This document shows positions 1-8,892 of a stretch of 64,000 bases of DNA, piece after piece. Every line of letters begins with the position of its first letter. The first letter of the stretch is position 1. A program made the translations under genes and the position numbers. Origin of the DNA: CAJWOS01 sp964502005 (lineage in GTDB: Bacteria; Myxococcota_A; UBA796; UBA2385). Below the pieces are notes generated by a model. That model was not told the DNA's origin. It searched no databases and saw only the letters and a list, made by a program, of their open reading frames with translations. The stretch lies in the NCBI GenBank assembly GCA_964502005.1, contig CAZCUX010000003.1, forward strand, positions 248,001-312,000, written 5' to 3'.

Positions 1-681
1 GCCGTCGCCATCGACGCGCAGCAGCAGGTTGTCGGGACCAACCGTGAGAATCGACGCAGCATCGTGATGGCCAGCGAGCAGCCGGTTGACGACCGGCCGA
101 ACCTTGGGGTCGGTGAGCCAAGCGCGCGCAATCTCGGGATGGGTCGACCGCACGTCCAGCGGTTCGCCGGGCGCGAGGAGAACATGGCGGCAGTCGGTGG
201 GCTGGTACACCTGTAGGTACGGACTGCCGCGCTTGGCCAGCACGAGGCGCACTCCTGTCGCGGCGTCTACGCCGAAACTGGCGCGGGTGTGCGTGGTGAC
301 GGGCGACGCACCATCAAGGGAGACACTGGCGGAATGTTCGCGTCCGTCGATGTTGCCTTGGTATTCCGCGCCATGGCCAGGGTCACTTCGGCCGCGCAGT
401 CCGAGCTGCCCGAACAGCAGGTCAAAGCGGCGGCGTTCTCCCGCGCGGAACAACAGCAGTGGCACACCACCCAAGAGGGCGATGGCTACAATGCTTCCAA
501 CGCCGGTGGCAATCGAAAAGGGGGGACGAAGTGCCTCCCAGCGATGGGGCAATGGCAGCAAAATGCCGACGACGCCCGCAAGGAGAAACGCGCCCATCAT
601 GCCCGTGCCGAGCAGACAACCGTAGGCTTTGGTTGCCCACGGGGAAGCCGCATCGGGCGGGCGCGTCGCGTCCTGTGACAT
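1..681 (-). CDS. Hypothetical two-helix membrane protein (C-terminus beyond the window)
   Basis: Reading the minus strand from the ATG at 681 gives 227 residues with no stop before the window edge, so the 3' end is missing. The first ~25 residues are polar and Pro-rich. Two hydrophobic segments follow, at about residues 17-42 and 54-74, separated by a short loop. After a basic stretch (GERRRFD, about residue 80) the remainder looks like a soluble domain of mixed strands. That suggests a small inner-membrane protein with a cytoplasmic or periplasmic C-terminal domain. No family was recognised. The reading frame is uninterrupted and its third codon positions are GC-rich, which is why I call it rather than the shorter overlapping frames. 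Confidence 0.7.
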   Translation of the reverse strand, partial: MSQDATRPPDAASPWATKAYGCLLGTGMMGAFLLAGVVGILLPLPHRWEALRPPFSIATGVGSIVAIALLGGVPLLLFRAGERRRFDLLFGQLGLRGRSDPGHGAEYQGNIDGREHSASVSLDGASPVTTHTRASFGVDAATGVRLVLAKRGSPYLQVYQPTDCRHVLLAPGEPLDVRSTHPEIARAWLTDPKVRPVVNRLLAGHHDAASILTVGPDNLLLRVDGDG

Positions 682-913
682 TGCGTGCTCCAAAGTGGTT
701 TGGAGCACTGTACCGGATGGGTGACCGAAGGGGCGCGTTGGTGGGCGGTACGCGCCGCTCGAAACGATGAAAACGCGGGGACGCAGCCAGCAAACCGCAT
801 GTTTCCGGGAACCAAGGACGCCTTTGGGGAGCGCCCTTTTGGGGGCCGTGTGCGTGCCTGCCGTCGCAACACATGCGCGCGGTTTTATGGCACGCATTTC
901 ACATGGGAGACAA

Positions 914-1576
914 CTATCGTTTGGCCTTGATGTCAATCTTCATCATTAGCTTGTCTTCGTTGCGGATGGCACCAAAACCCGTCGAATACGGCGTGATGCC
1001 AAACTCCGTGAACAAGAAGTTCAGCTCGCCTTTTGCCCGAAAGGAGGTGTCATCGGCAGTAATTGTGAGGGGAACCGACTTGGCGACACCCTTTCCGACG
1101 ATAGTGAGCGTGCCGTTTGCGGTATTGCCTGTGCAGCTCTCTGCCTTGAAGGTCATCGTTTTGTGGGCGCCAACGTTGAGCTGGTCGGCGGCGTACATGT
1201 TTTTCTTGATGTCTTCTACTTGGCCGGGGTCGACGGTGCCCTCGAGTCCCATAATTTTGCGGTCGCCATCGGCATCTACGCGAAAGGAGGGCACGTCGAC
1301 GGTAATGTCAAACTTGCACCCCTCGCCGCCGTCTGCCCAAGTAATGTTGCCGGTGGTCTTCATCGAGCGAATGGCGTGGTCATGGGCCAGAGCGCCGGCC
1401 ACGCCGCCTTTGTAGGTGCGCACAATCAGCACGGTGTTGGCGCTGTCGATGGCATAGGTCTTGGGGCCGGTGTCCGGGGCTGCGGCTTCTGCGGGTGGCG
1501 CGTCTTCTTGTGCCAGTGCGGAGGTGGCGCTGAATGTCGCCAAGGTGGCCAGCAGAAGGGTGCGGGGGAGCTTCAT
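914..1576 (-). CDS. YceI-family periplasmic lipid-binding protein
   Basis: The 220-residue product starts with a signal peptide (MKLPRTLLLATLATFSATSA, cleavage expected after ALA at about residue 22). An Ala/Pro-rich linker follows, then a YceI-like lipocalin-type domain from about residue 38 to the end. Typical landmarks are the opening strand with YAIDSANTVL, the LAHDHAI motif, and the closing stretch where GELNFLFTEFGI leads to a KIDIKAKR end. Family members bind polyisoprenoid or other lipids in the periplasm; the ligand here is unknown. The frame extends upstream to 1663, but the ATG at 1576 begins the signal peptide and has a GGAG seven bases upstream. It appears monocistronic. Confidence 0.88.
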   Translation of the reverse strand: MKLPRTLLLATLATFSATSALAQEDAPPAEAAAPDTGPKTYAIDSANTVLIVRTYKGGVAGALAHDHAIRSMKTTGNITWADGGEGCKFDITVDVPSFRVDADGDRKIMGLEGTVDPGQVEDIKKNMYAADQLNVGAHKTMTFKAESCTGNTANGTLTIVGKGVAKSVPLTITADDTSFRAKGELNFLFTEFGITPYSTGFGAIRNEDKLMMKIDIKAKR

Positions 1577-1718
1577 GGGGTCTCCGGGGTCCACTTGGGA
1601 AGGAGTCGCCGGACAGGCCGAGGTTTCGGGAGCCGAGCGAAGAGGAGACGTATCGAGCGGCAAATGATTCGCCTTCGGTGTGGTTTCGATTGTCTCGGTT
1701 CTGCAGTAACCTTACACC

Positions 1719-2099
1719 ATGACATTTCGACGATTTCGAGCAGTGCGTGTGCGTTGGTCGTCCACTCGCGTGAATACAGGTGACGCCGACGTCATCCGAT
1801 TGGCGCTGCGCCAGCAACAGCCGCCCCACGGGGAAAATTGGCAGGACGTGCATGATAGGGCGCGAAATTGTCCCCGCTTGCACCTATGGGTGCATTGGCG
1901 GGCGGCGCGGTCTGCAATCGAGCGTCGGGCGTTTCGGGAAGGCGCGTGCGAGGTTGAGCGAATGGCGTGGGCACCGGTCTCGTCAGTGTTTCGGAGACTT
2001 GCGGGAGTGCTCCCCGACGAGACTGGCGAGGCAGGGCTTTGGGCGGCGGGACTGCGTGCAGCTCGCACGACACTCGCGCGTTCGTTGGAGGGAACGTAG
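1719..2099 (+). CDS. Hypothetical 126-aa protein
   Basis: This is a single open frame in the gap between two minus-strand genes. The product is Arg- and Trp-rich in its first half and likely alpha-helical in its second half (AGLWAAGLRAARTTLARSLE near the end). Codon use is compatible with the neighbours, and the frame reads better than the opposing minus-strand frames over the same bases, which are Ser/Arg/Cys-rich and look like shadows. No clear ribosome-binding site precedes the ATG, and I recognise no family. It could be a genuine orphan gene or a chance frame. Confidence 0.45.
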   Translation: MTFRRFRAVRVRWSSTRVNTGDADVIRLALRQQQPPHGENWQDVHDRARNCPRLHLWVHWRAARSAIERRAFREGACEVERMAWAPVSSVFRRLAGVLPDETGEAGLWAAGLRAARTTLARSLEGT

Positions 2100-2167
2100 G
2101 CGCCCGCCAACACCCACCGTTTGTCGCCCATGTGGGGGGCCAAGGAGCGAGCACCGGCATTACGCGC

Positions 2168-2566
2168 TCAGGGAGGCATACACGCAGGCGACAACCAGCC
2201 GATCCGGGTCATCGGAAGGTCGGTGCGGTGCGCGACGTCCACCATCGCCTCGGCGGTGTCCGTCATCCGAACACGCATCGGAATGTCCCCCGCGGGCGTT
2301 CGCGCCAGCAGCAAGCCATCCGGGAGGCGCTCCCACGTCCAGGTTCGCGCGAAGTCGGGGTGCGCGAGGTCGGTACACGCAGTGTCCGCAGCGAAAAAGC
2401 GCTGGTTGGGACAAAAGACGATACAAAGCTGTCCCTCGGGAAACGCCATGCCGGTCCCAAACCAAACGCCAACATGCGCGAGGGCAGGGTCAGCAGGGGG
2501 AGGCTCCGCATGGGGACACCCAAGGAGTCCAACCCCCAACAATGGCCCAGCCCAGCGCATTTTCAT
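2168..2566 (-). CDS. Small lipoprotein of unknown function
   Basis: The 132-residue product begins MKMRWAGPLLGVGLLGC, a short lipoprotein signal peptide with the lipobox LLGC (acylated Cys at residue 17). The mature part is Pro/Ala-rich at first. It then contains two Cys-flanked stretches (QLCIVFCPNQ and TACTDLAHP) and a WTWERLPDGLLLARTPAG segment that resembles a small beta-sheet domain. The ATG overlaps the stop codon of the upstream TPR gene by 4 bp (ATGA), so the two are translationally coupled and probably act together. The frame extends further upstream, but the lipobox and the overlap fix the start. Family unknown. Confidence 0.8.
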   Translation of the reverse strand: MKMRWAGPLLGVGLLGCPHAEPPPADPALAHVGVWFGTGMAFPEGQLCIVFCPNQRFFAADTACTDLAHPDFARTWTWERLPDGLLLARTPAGDIPMRVRMTDTAEAMVDVAHRTDLPMTRIGWLSPACMPP

Positions 2567-3738
2567 CCGACCGACGGCACAAATCCCACGCCGAACAACA
2601 CATGTGCAATCGGCGTGCGGTCGTGCAGAACCGTGAGGCGGCGCAAGAGACCGTCGATGCAAGACAGGTGGGAACGGCCTGCATCCAATGTCACGACGGC
2701 CGCTGCGGGTCCAATGGGCGTGATGTCGGAGATTTCGTGAAAACGTCCATGCTCGGACGAGCCATAGGCGCCTTCAAATCCATCGGTGTACCAATCGCCG
2801 ATGATGGGGTCGAGAGCGGCTACTGCATCGACGTTTTCGTCAACGAAGCGCACCTGCACCCCCAGGTCATTCCAGGGCACTTGGGAGGAGGTCCACACGC
2901 CAAACGGCCAGTCGCGCTCGGGCCAACGGGTGACCACGGGTGCGCGTGCCAATGGCTGATAGTCGGCCAGAGCGACGACCATAGGCTGCTCGCCGATGCG
3001 ACCGGGCTGGCCCGTCTCGGGGTTGACGAGATCAACCCGAACGGCGGCGTAAGGGCGCGCGCCTTCGGGGATGGTCGCGACTACGGCGCCATTGTCGTCG
3101 CGGTGCATGCGCGCGGCTTCGGCAATCCAGCCTTGGGGCTCCATCTGCTTGGCGTAGTGGTCAAACATCTCGACGTAGCTGCCCCGGTGGGCCACCAAAA
3201 ACTCCCGCGGATGAATGTCTTTGGTGATGAACTTGCGGATGTTCTCGACGAGACCTGCGGTAGCTTCGAGATATTGCTGCTCGTCCTGCTTGTCGGCCAG
3301 GTAGCGGTCCAGCATGGCCAAGCCCTCGCTGACCTTTCCGTTGGCCAGGAGCAAGTAGCCGAGGCCTTGGGTGCCACGGGGGTTCTGTGGCTCGTGCTGG
3401 AGCAAAAGCCGGTACGCTTCGGCGGCCCCTTCGGCATCGTGCAGGTCTTCGCAGGCGGCAGCGCGAACGAGCACAATCTGCGGCATGACCATTCCTGCGG
3501 TCTCGTCGCGTCGGGCTTGTGCGATGGCTTCGGCGTGCATGGTGATTTGCCATGCTTCTTGGGGGTTGCTTCGGCGCAGCTCGGTGACAGAAAGAGCATG
3601 CAGAAGGTCCAGCCGGTCGGGCGCTTCGGCGAGAAGCTTTCGCAGAGTGCGACTCGCGAGGTCAGGGTCGTCGCTGCGCAACGCCTGCATGGCCTTCGCC
3701 GAGATGTCGTCGTCTTTTCCGTTGATGCGCGTACTCAT
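2563..3738 (-). CDS. TPR-repeat protein with unknown C-terminal domain
   Basis: The 391-residue protein has no signal peptide, so it is probably cytoplasmic. Residues ~10-165 form tetratricopeptide-like helical pairs, for example AMQALRSDDPDLASRTLRKL, AEAYRLLLQHEPQNPRG and LGYLLLANGKVSEGLAMLDR. The C-terminal ~200 residues form a mixed alpha/beta domain that I do not recognise, containing WPERDWPFGVW and IGDWYTDGFEG. An AGGAG lies about ten bases upstream of the ATG. It is the first gene of a two-gene unit with the coupled lipoprotein downstream. The TPRs imply a protein-protein interaction role; the partner is not evident from context. Confidence 0.85.
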   Translation of the reverse strand: MSTRINGKDDDISAKAMQALRSDDPDLASRTLRKLLAEAPDRLDLLHALSVTELRRSNPQEAWQITMHAEAIAQARRDETAGMVMPQIVLVRAAACEDLHDAEGAAEAYRLLLQHEPQNPRGTQGLGYLLLANGKVSEGLAMLDRYLADKQDEQQYLEATAGLVENIRKFITKDIHPREFLVAHRGSYVEMFDHYAKQMEPQGWIAEAARMHRDDNGAVVATIPEGARPYAAVRVDLVNPETGQPGRIGEQPMVVALADYQPLARAPVVTRWPERDWPFGVWTSSQVPWNDLGVQVRFVDENVDAVAALDPIIGDWYTDGFEGAYGSSEHGRFHEISDITPIGPAAAVVTLDAGRSHLSCIDGLLRRLTVLHDRTPIAHVLFGVGFVPSVG

Positions 3739-3784
3739 GACTCAAGACTCCTGCGCGCGGGCGTTCGAACCCTTGCGGCAAAAT

Positions 3785-4015
3785 TTAGCGGGGCGGGGTC
3801 TGTTCCCAGGACGGTGCGTCGGCGGGGCGCCCGGCGTCTGCCTGAACATCCGGGGGATACGGGCAGTGCCGACATCCGGCGCCACAGCAATATCCCCTCT
3901 CACGGAGATAGTGTGCCGTCATGACGAAAAAGCCGGTCATTGGGTCGATATAGCTGTTCTCTCGCCGCTTGCAGGCTTGCTGATGAAGGTTCACGACGTC
4001 GGCGATGGTGCGCAT
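3785..4015 (-). CDS. DUF5522-type small Cys-rich protein
   Basis: This 76-residue protein matches the small family typified by an HxxAC element (HQQAC), then a YIDPMTGFFVMTAHYLRERG segment, and the compact cysteine motif GYCCGAGCRHCPYP. The four Cys and one His in that motif suggest metal binding, perhaps zinc or an Fe-S site, but the biochemical role of the family is not known to me. The ATG has a GGAG six bases upstream. The C-terminal ~20 residues after CPYPPD are polar and probably disordered. It lies 46 bp upstream (on the minus strand) of the TPR gene and may be co-transcribed with it. Confidence 0.85.
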   Translation of the reverse strand: MRTIADVVNLHQQACKRRENSYIDPMTGFFVMTAHYLRERGYCCGAGCRHCPYPPDVQADAGRPADAPSWEQTPPR

Positions 4016-4218
4016 GTCGGCTCCAGTGAACAGGGACTCCCTGTTCTATGGCGAATCCGAACTGCTGGCACCCCTTTCGGTGCGTTGGCTGCTTCGCGGT
4101 GCTTGTCCGCATCGGTTCCGCAGCGTCGCGTTGGAGTGGTGGATATGCCGCATCAGCGAGCGCAAATGGGCATTCCGCGCTTGTCCTCCGGTTCCGCACG
4201 TCTTGTTCCAAGAAATGC

Positions 4219-4244
4219 AAAAGCGTCCCGTAGGACGCTCTTTT
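4219..4244 (-). terminator. Rho-independent terminator after the 57-aa gene
   Basis: AGCGTCC (4222-4228) and GGACGCT (4233-4239) form a perfect 7-bp stem around a 4-nt loop. It is flanked by four A on the left and four T after one base on the right, so it can act in both directions. It sits 17 bp past the stop codon of the minus-strand 57-aa gene. Confidence 0.75.
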
Positions 4245-4260
4245 GCAACATGCGCGTGGG

Positions 4261-4434
4261 CTATCGCGCTTCGGCCATATCAACAGGTTTGCGGAGGTCT
4301 TCGCTCACGAGGTCGAGCAACGTCGTAGAAAGCTCGATGATCTGCTCGTGGGTGAAACCCTCGGTACGAAGGCGGCGGTAAAAGCTCTTCGCAACGACCT
4401 TGTTGCGGTTTTGGTAGAGATTCGTCGTCTGCAT
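4261..4434 (-). CDS. Small 57-aa helical protein
   Basis: The frame is much longer upstream, but the segment starting MQTTNLYQNRNKVVAKSFYR has a good GGAG 7-8 bases before the ATG at 4434 and is the only part with protein-like composition. The 57 residues are predicted almost entirely helical: a basic first half (KVVAKSFYRRLRTEGF), then an amphipathic helix (HEQIIELSTTLLDLVSEDL). A terminator follows directly, which supports an independent small gene. Its layout resembles the 54-aa gene at 41188-41352 (both start MQ, carry an F-Y-x-R element and end in an acidic Leu-rich helix). Function unknown; a regulator or adaptor is possible but not shown. Confidence 0.7.
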   Translation of the reverse strand: MQTTNLYQNRNKVVAKSFYRRLRTEGFTHEQIIELSTTLLDLVSEDLRKPVDMAEAR

Positions 4435-5053
4435 CGGGGACTCCTCGGTTGCGCGGGCCCTGTGGGGAGGGCGGTGGCAGCCAATCCGGCTCAGTCCGAT
4501 GCATGCAATATGTGTGCCAAGCTCGACTTTGCGTCGATAGGGCGTTTTCAACAACCAGGGGCACAGCGACTTCGCACTCGCGGTGCAGGACTGCGCAAAG
4601 TTTTTCGCATTTACCCGTGAGAATCCAATGGCACGCCTGGTGCGCGAGGCGGACACGGGACGACATTGTCCGGCTCGTCGAGGTTCTCGTGCAGAAACGG
4701 TCTGTTTTTCCCGCGACGACGCGCGATAAGCATCCGATGCAGGAGGGAAATCGGATGCGCACCATTCGACCTTGAGCGGCTTCTTCCGCCGGATGTTCCG
4801 GGAATCAAAACGCCCCAGGACGCACGTCGGCGGGGAGCCGGAGCGCCGCCGAAACGTGGGCATTGTCGCGACGAAGGGTCGTTCTTCTTTGCGCGACGTG
4901 GGCACCGGCTTTCGGTGGTCGGGTCTGGGCGATGGTGGCCCGCTGCTCCTGCCCAAAACGGGGGACCACGTACGCACTGCGTCCGGGGACAGCGCTGTGC
5001 AACGCCGTTCGCACACGCGCGTGGGGCGCATTTCCGCCCTGGGCCGGCCGCTC
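4435..5053. other. 619-bp stretch without a convincing gene
   Basis: Several overlapping open frames exist on both strands, but all are Arg/Pro/Ser-rich with no ribosome-binding site and no family resemblance. The region separates the 57-aa gene from the 894-aa gene on the same strand, so it probably carries the promoter of the 57-aa gene. No repeat or clear promoter was recognised. Confidence 0.5.
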
Positions 5054-7738
5054 TTATCGTTGCTTCTTCAGCTTCCGTGATGCCATTTGAATGTAGCGTT
5101 GGAGCCCAGGAATCGAGGAGTCCCGCTTCTCTGCTTCAATGAGGTCGTGGTGCGCTTCAGAATATTGGCGACGGTAATAGTGGGAAATACCGCGCCTTGA
5201 GTATGCCATCGCATGGTTTGCATCGAGGTCGATGGCGTGATTGTAGTAGGTAATGGCGCGCTTGTACTCTTTGCGGGCGAAGAAGAGATTGCCCATTTCT
5301 ACGAGCGGCTCAGGCGACTCGGGTGCGATGTCCTCCGCGCGGGTGAAGTCGCTCATTGCCGCGCCATAGTCGCCCAAGTCAACGAGGCAGCGACCGCGCC
5401 CGAGGTGTGCGGCGATGTTCTGCGGAGAATGGCTTAGGAGGTCATCGTAGTGGAGAACCGCTTCCCGAAGGTTGCCCTTTCGCTCGGCAGCTTCGGCCTT
5501 TTCGACGAAATCACGAATTGTGGACGCAGACGTGTTGTCCGTGAGGCCGACGGTCGACGCCGGCAACACCAAGCCGTCTGCGGAAAGCAGCGCGGGGCGG
5601 GACGGAAGCTGCTCTTCGTCGTCGGTCAGCATCGGGACCGCAGGTTCGGCGGTGTCGTCTTCGGGTTCTTCGAACTGGAGACGGAATCCGGCCATTCCGC
5701 CGTCGTCTTCGTCGTCATCCTCGTGGTATACCGGCTGTATCGCTTGCGAGTCGCCTTCACCGGGGTCGCCCCCCAGCTCCAGGGTGGGGGTCAACGTTTG
5801 TGCGCGGCCCACGCCGATGATTTGAATCGCAGCAGCACCCGATGGCTCATCCAGGGTCTCGGAGCGCGGTTCGACGACCCGCGGCTGTGCGGTGCGCGGC
5901 GTGCGTCCAGCCGCAGCCATGACTTCCGCCAAGGAGCCAATGATGGTGTCGTCGGCATCGTCGTCGACGACATCATCCCAAACCGACCGCTTTTGCACAA
6001 TGGCAGGAACTTGGGCGGCTGGACCTTGGGCGGCAGTGGGCGGCCGCATAAAGATACCTGTGCCCGGAGACGGGCCGTCATCGGTGTCTTCGTCTTCAGC
6101 TTCCGTGTCGGAATACCGGAGCTGACCGGACAGCTCCATGTCGTCTTCGTCCGGTGGCGAATAGCGGGGAAGCCCCAGCGGTGCATCATCCGGCTCTTCG
6201 AGCTGGCGGGAATCGGAGCGGTCGCTGGGGTCTTCGTCTTTGCTGAGCTGGTCGAGGCTCCAGCCGTCTTCGTCTCCGCCGCCCCAGTCGAGCTCGTCGT
6301 CTTCTTCTGCCAACGTGCTCGGCTCGACTTCTTCGCTCAGGTTGTCGTCCCAACGGGGCGAGTCGAAGCGAGGGCCCATGCCACCCCAGTTGGAGGAGCC
6401 GGCAGTCGCGTTGTCGCTCGCGCGAATGGCCGCGAGCAGGTCGGGTGCAGGACGGTCGAGAGCGGTTGCGTCGTCGTCGTCATCGACAATGTTGTCGTCG
6501 TTGCGCGCATCGGACGAGGGGCGCATCCAGTTCGCAGACCAATCCAACGGTGCGCGTTCGAGGGGTGCATCGTCACTGGGGATTTCCCACGCATCCCCTT
6601 CGATTTCCGCCTCGTCGGGTGCGGCGTCGTCGTCCGCCGCTTCGGCTTCGGTTTCTTCTTCGGTCGATGCGGCGAATACAAACGGACGCAGCGGCGCTGC
6701 GGTGCCAAAGCTGGCATCCTCAGCACGATTCGGTGAATCGTCATTCAGTGAATCGTCATTCAGTGATTCATTGGACCATGCACCGCGGGAAAGCGTGCCC
6801 TCCATGACGGGCGCTTCGTCTGGTCCGGCGGTGTGGAGCCCCAAGGGGTCGGACAATGGTGGAGAAGCGTCGCTCTCTTCGCCCCAGTTCATCTCGGGCC
6901 AAGAGAGGCCGTCTTCCTCGAGTACGGGCCGCTTTGCGAAAGTGTCGTCCTGGGAATCGCCGCCCCACACCATCTCGGACGGCTCGTCGGAGGTGGGGTC
7001 GGGGAAGATAGAAGACGCGAGGTACGGCGGCTCTGCTTCGACTTCGTCGAACTCTGGAGCCCAGTCTTCATCGGCGTCGTCGTCGAGGGGGGCCGCGGGC
7101 GTGAAGATGGATGGCGCGACCCGTTCGGTCGCAGGGGCGTTGTGGTCGCTTTCTCGGAGCGGGGACGACCAAGCCTCTGCGGGGACTTCACGAATCTCGG
7201 GAGTGGCCAGCAAGGTCGGCGCAAGACTTGGTTCGCCGGGAATATCGAGGCCGACCGGTGTGATGTCGTCGGGTTCGCGAGACAGTGCGTCGAAGGCTTC
7301 GAGCGCAGTACGAAGCTGGTCATCGGGCGACGCGACGAAGGTGTCGGCGTCGTCTTCGATAGGGGGAGACGCAGCGTTCGACGCCTCTGGTTGGGACCAT
7401 CCAAACAGGTTGCTCGACGAAAGGTTTCGCGGGGCAGGTGCAGTACGCTGCTCGTCCAACGCGCCGGTCGGAAGCTCGTCGTAGCTGGTTTCGTCTTCCA
7501 AGGGGACGGCTGCAACAGGCACGGGCGCGGCATTCGCGGCAGGTGGTGCGACCACGGGCCCAGCCGGTTCCTTGCGTGGGGGCACAAACGGGCGCGTCCA
7601 CGTGGTGCCGCTTTCTACTTCGCGCCCAAGATGCAGCACCCTCTCCGGCGAGAGGTGGATGTGCGCGAGGTGGCGAGTGTAGGCCAAGCCGGCTTCAATG
7701 GTGTGGAGCAGGGCTTCGGCGGCGGCACGTTCCGACAT
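5054..7738 (-). CDS. Acidic low-complexity protein with C-terminal TPR domain
   Basis: The 894-residue protein has three parts. The N-terminal ~45 residues form a helical head (AEALLHTIEAGLAYTRHLAH). Residues ~50-720 are a long low-complexity region rich in Asp, Glu, Ser, Pro and Ala with short repeated W-containing acidic motifs (for example DWGGGDEDGW, LSWPEMNWGEES); it is probably disordered and strongly negative. Residues ~730-885 form about four TPR units (KAEAAERKGNLREAVLHYDD, MGNLFFARKEYKRAITYYNH). No signal peptide or TM is seen, so it is likely cytoplasmic. It lies 89 bp downstream of the coiled-coil gene and may share its transcript. A scaffold role is plausible by architecture only. 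Confidence 0.85.
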   Translation of the reverse strand: MSERAAAEALLHTIEAGLAYTRHLAHIHLSPERVLHLGREVESGTTWTRPFVPPRKEPAGPVVAPPAANAAPVPVAAVPLEDETSYDELPTGALDEQRTAPAPRNLSSSNLFGWSQPEASNAASPPIEDDADTFVASPDDQLRTALEAFDALSREPDDITPVGLDIPGEPSLAPTLLATPEIREVPAEAWSSPLRESDHNAPATERVAPSIFTPAAPLDDDADEDWAPEFDEVEAEPPYLASSIFPDPTSDEPSEMVWGGDSQDDTFAKRPVLEEDGLSWPEMNWGEESDASPPLSDPLGLHTAGPDEAPVMEGTLSRGAWSNESLNDDSLNDDSPNRAEDASFGTAAPLRPFVFAASTEEETEAEAADDDAAPDEAEIEGDAWEIPSDDAPLERAPLDWSANWMRPSSDARNDDNIVDDDDDATALDRPAPDLLAAIRASDNATAGSSNWGGMGPRFDSPRWDDNLSEEVEPSTLAEEDDELDWGGGDEDGWSLDQLSKDEDPSDRSDSRQLEEPDDAPLGLPRYSPPDEDDMELSGQLRYSDTEAEDEDTDDGPSPGTGIFMRPPTAAQGPAAQVPAIVQKRSVWDDVVDDDADDTIIGSLAEVMAAAGRTPRTAQPRVVEPRSETLDEPSGAAAIQIIGVGRAQTLTPTLELGGDPGEGDSQAIQPVYHEDDDEDDGGMAGFRLQFEEPEDDTAEPAVPMLTDDEEQLPSRPALLSADGLVLPASTVGLTDNTSASTIRDFVEKAEAAERKGNLREAVLHYDDLLSHSPQNIAAHLGRGRCLVDLGDYGAAMSDFTRAEDIAPESPEPLVEMGNLFFARKEYKRAITYYNHAIDLDANHAMAYSRRGISHYYRRQYSEAHHDLIEAEKRDSSIPGLQRYIQMASRKLKKQR

Positions 7739-7827
7739 TGGTAGTTCCGGTGAGCGCGAGGGTCAAAAAATCCGAGAGGGCGAGTCGGTGCACCAAGGGC
7801 GGCGTTTCGAGTCGGGCGCGGAACGCC

Positions 7828-8361
7828 TTATTCGAGGCCGGTTCCCGCGAGGCGCTTCATGTGGGCAGTCTGTCCGCTGATACTGCTCATGATTTCTTCT
7901 CGCAACGCCTTCATCCGGGCGATGTTTTCTTCGATGGTGCGCAGCTTCATCTTGAGGTCGGCGTTGTCTTCGCGAAGCGCGTTTGCTTCTTCCTCAAGCT
8001 GGCTCATGCGTCGACGGGCGCGTTCGTTTTCCCCATCGGCCTCCCGCACTTCCGCTTCGAGGCGCGCCACGGATGCGCGCTGCTCATCGCGGAACGCCAG
8101 CAGTTCGCTGTGCTCATCGAGCAAGCGGCGGGACTGGCTGCCATAGGTATCGGCCGATGCGCGGAGGGACTCCAATTCGGCTTCCAATCGGCTGCGGTCC
8201 TGGGTGTGCCGCTCGATTTCCATTTCCGTCGCGACGATGCGACGGGTGATTTGTTCGGAGGCGCGCAGTACCGTTGCGAGCGTTCCGAGGCGCTCTTCGA
8301 GAATTGCGGCCAGCTCGTGCTGAATTTGTTCGAGGCGGTCGGTAGAGGAGGCGCTGGTCAT
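7828..8361 (-). CDS. Coiled-coil protein
   Basis: The 177-residue product, counted from the ATG at 8361 (GGAG eight bases upstream), is almost entirely a heptad-rich coiled coil. Stretches include RLEQIQHELAAILEERLGTL, EIERHTQDRSRLEAELESL and SQLEEEANALREDNADLKMK. It has no signal peptide or membrane segment and is highly charged. The open frame continues 17 codons upstream with possible earlier ATG codons, but those lack a ribosome-binding site. It precedes the acidic TPR gene in the same orientation, so the two may form a structural pair. Function unknown. Confidence 0.8.
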   Translation of the reverse strand: MTSASSTDRLEQIQHELAAILEERLGTLATVLRASEQITRRIVATEMEIERHTQDRSRLEAELESLRASADTYGSQSRRLLDEHSELLAFRDEQRASVARLEAEVREADGENERARRRMSQLEEEANALREDNADLKMKLRTIEENIARMKALREEIMSSISGQTAHMKRLAGTGLE

Positions 8362-8892
8362 CGCTGGAGCTCCGAGCGGTTTGAACATCATCTGGTTGAA
8401 TTTCGTCAACATCCAGACGGAAAACGCAGGAAGGTAAAAAAGGGTACGGCTTCGGCAGAAGGCTTAGAGAAGGATGTGCCAGAATGAGGGACCACGGGTG
8501 GCCTTCGAGGTGACATCTTCGTCTGTTGCGTTCATGCCTGCACGGGGGGCGAGAGCGAGAGTACGGCGGTCGGCGCGCCGAGAGGAAGCGGGACGGCATA
8601 GTACCGGCGGGAACCGTGTGGGATGTTCACACAGCCGAGGGTCTATGGATGACCGCATTTCCGTGGCAGTGTACTCCACTGCTTCGACTTGTTCGAGTCG
8701 CTCCATCGGTCAATCAACGCACTTACATAGTGCGAAGTGTTCGTATCCAGCACGGTCCCGTGGTTCCGATAGCGCCGTGACAACTTGATTTTTCTTTGCC
8801 ACAGTGCGCACTTTTGCAGGACGGTTTGGGCGTCGTGCAGGTGACGTTTCTTGGCGCGTCGCGTTAGTAGAAAACAGTTGAGAGGACGCTCA
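8362..8892. other. 531-bp divergent intergenic region
   Basis: This lies between the minus-strand coiled-coil gene and the plus-strand FHA cluster, so it should contain promoters for both directions. The stretch around 8780-8805 is locally T-rich. No open frame with a ribosome-binding site was found, and I could not identify promoter hexamers with confidence. Confidence 0.5.

Noticed and set aside
1780..3924. 714-residue plus-strand open frame
   Set aside because: Antisense to the lipoprotein and TPR genes, which have ribosome-binding sites, an ATGA overlap and recognisable repeats. The plus-strand product is Arg/Ser-rich with no domain.
4449..5080. Small frames of 69-108 residues on both strands
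   Set aside because: No ribosome-binding site, low-complexity Arg/Pro/Ser composition and mutual overlap; treated as non-coding.
5450..7744. Long plus-strand frames of 303-428 residues across the acidic TPR gene
   Set aside because: Shadows of the low-complexity minus-strand gene; Ser-rich or Val/Arg-rich with no start signal.
8464..8788. Frames of 80-104 residues upstream of the FHA gene
   Set aside because: They overlap each other on both strands, lack start signals and have non-protein-like composition.
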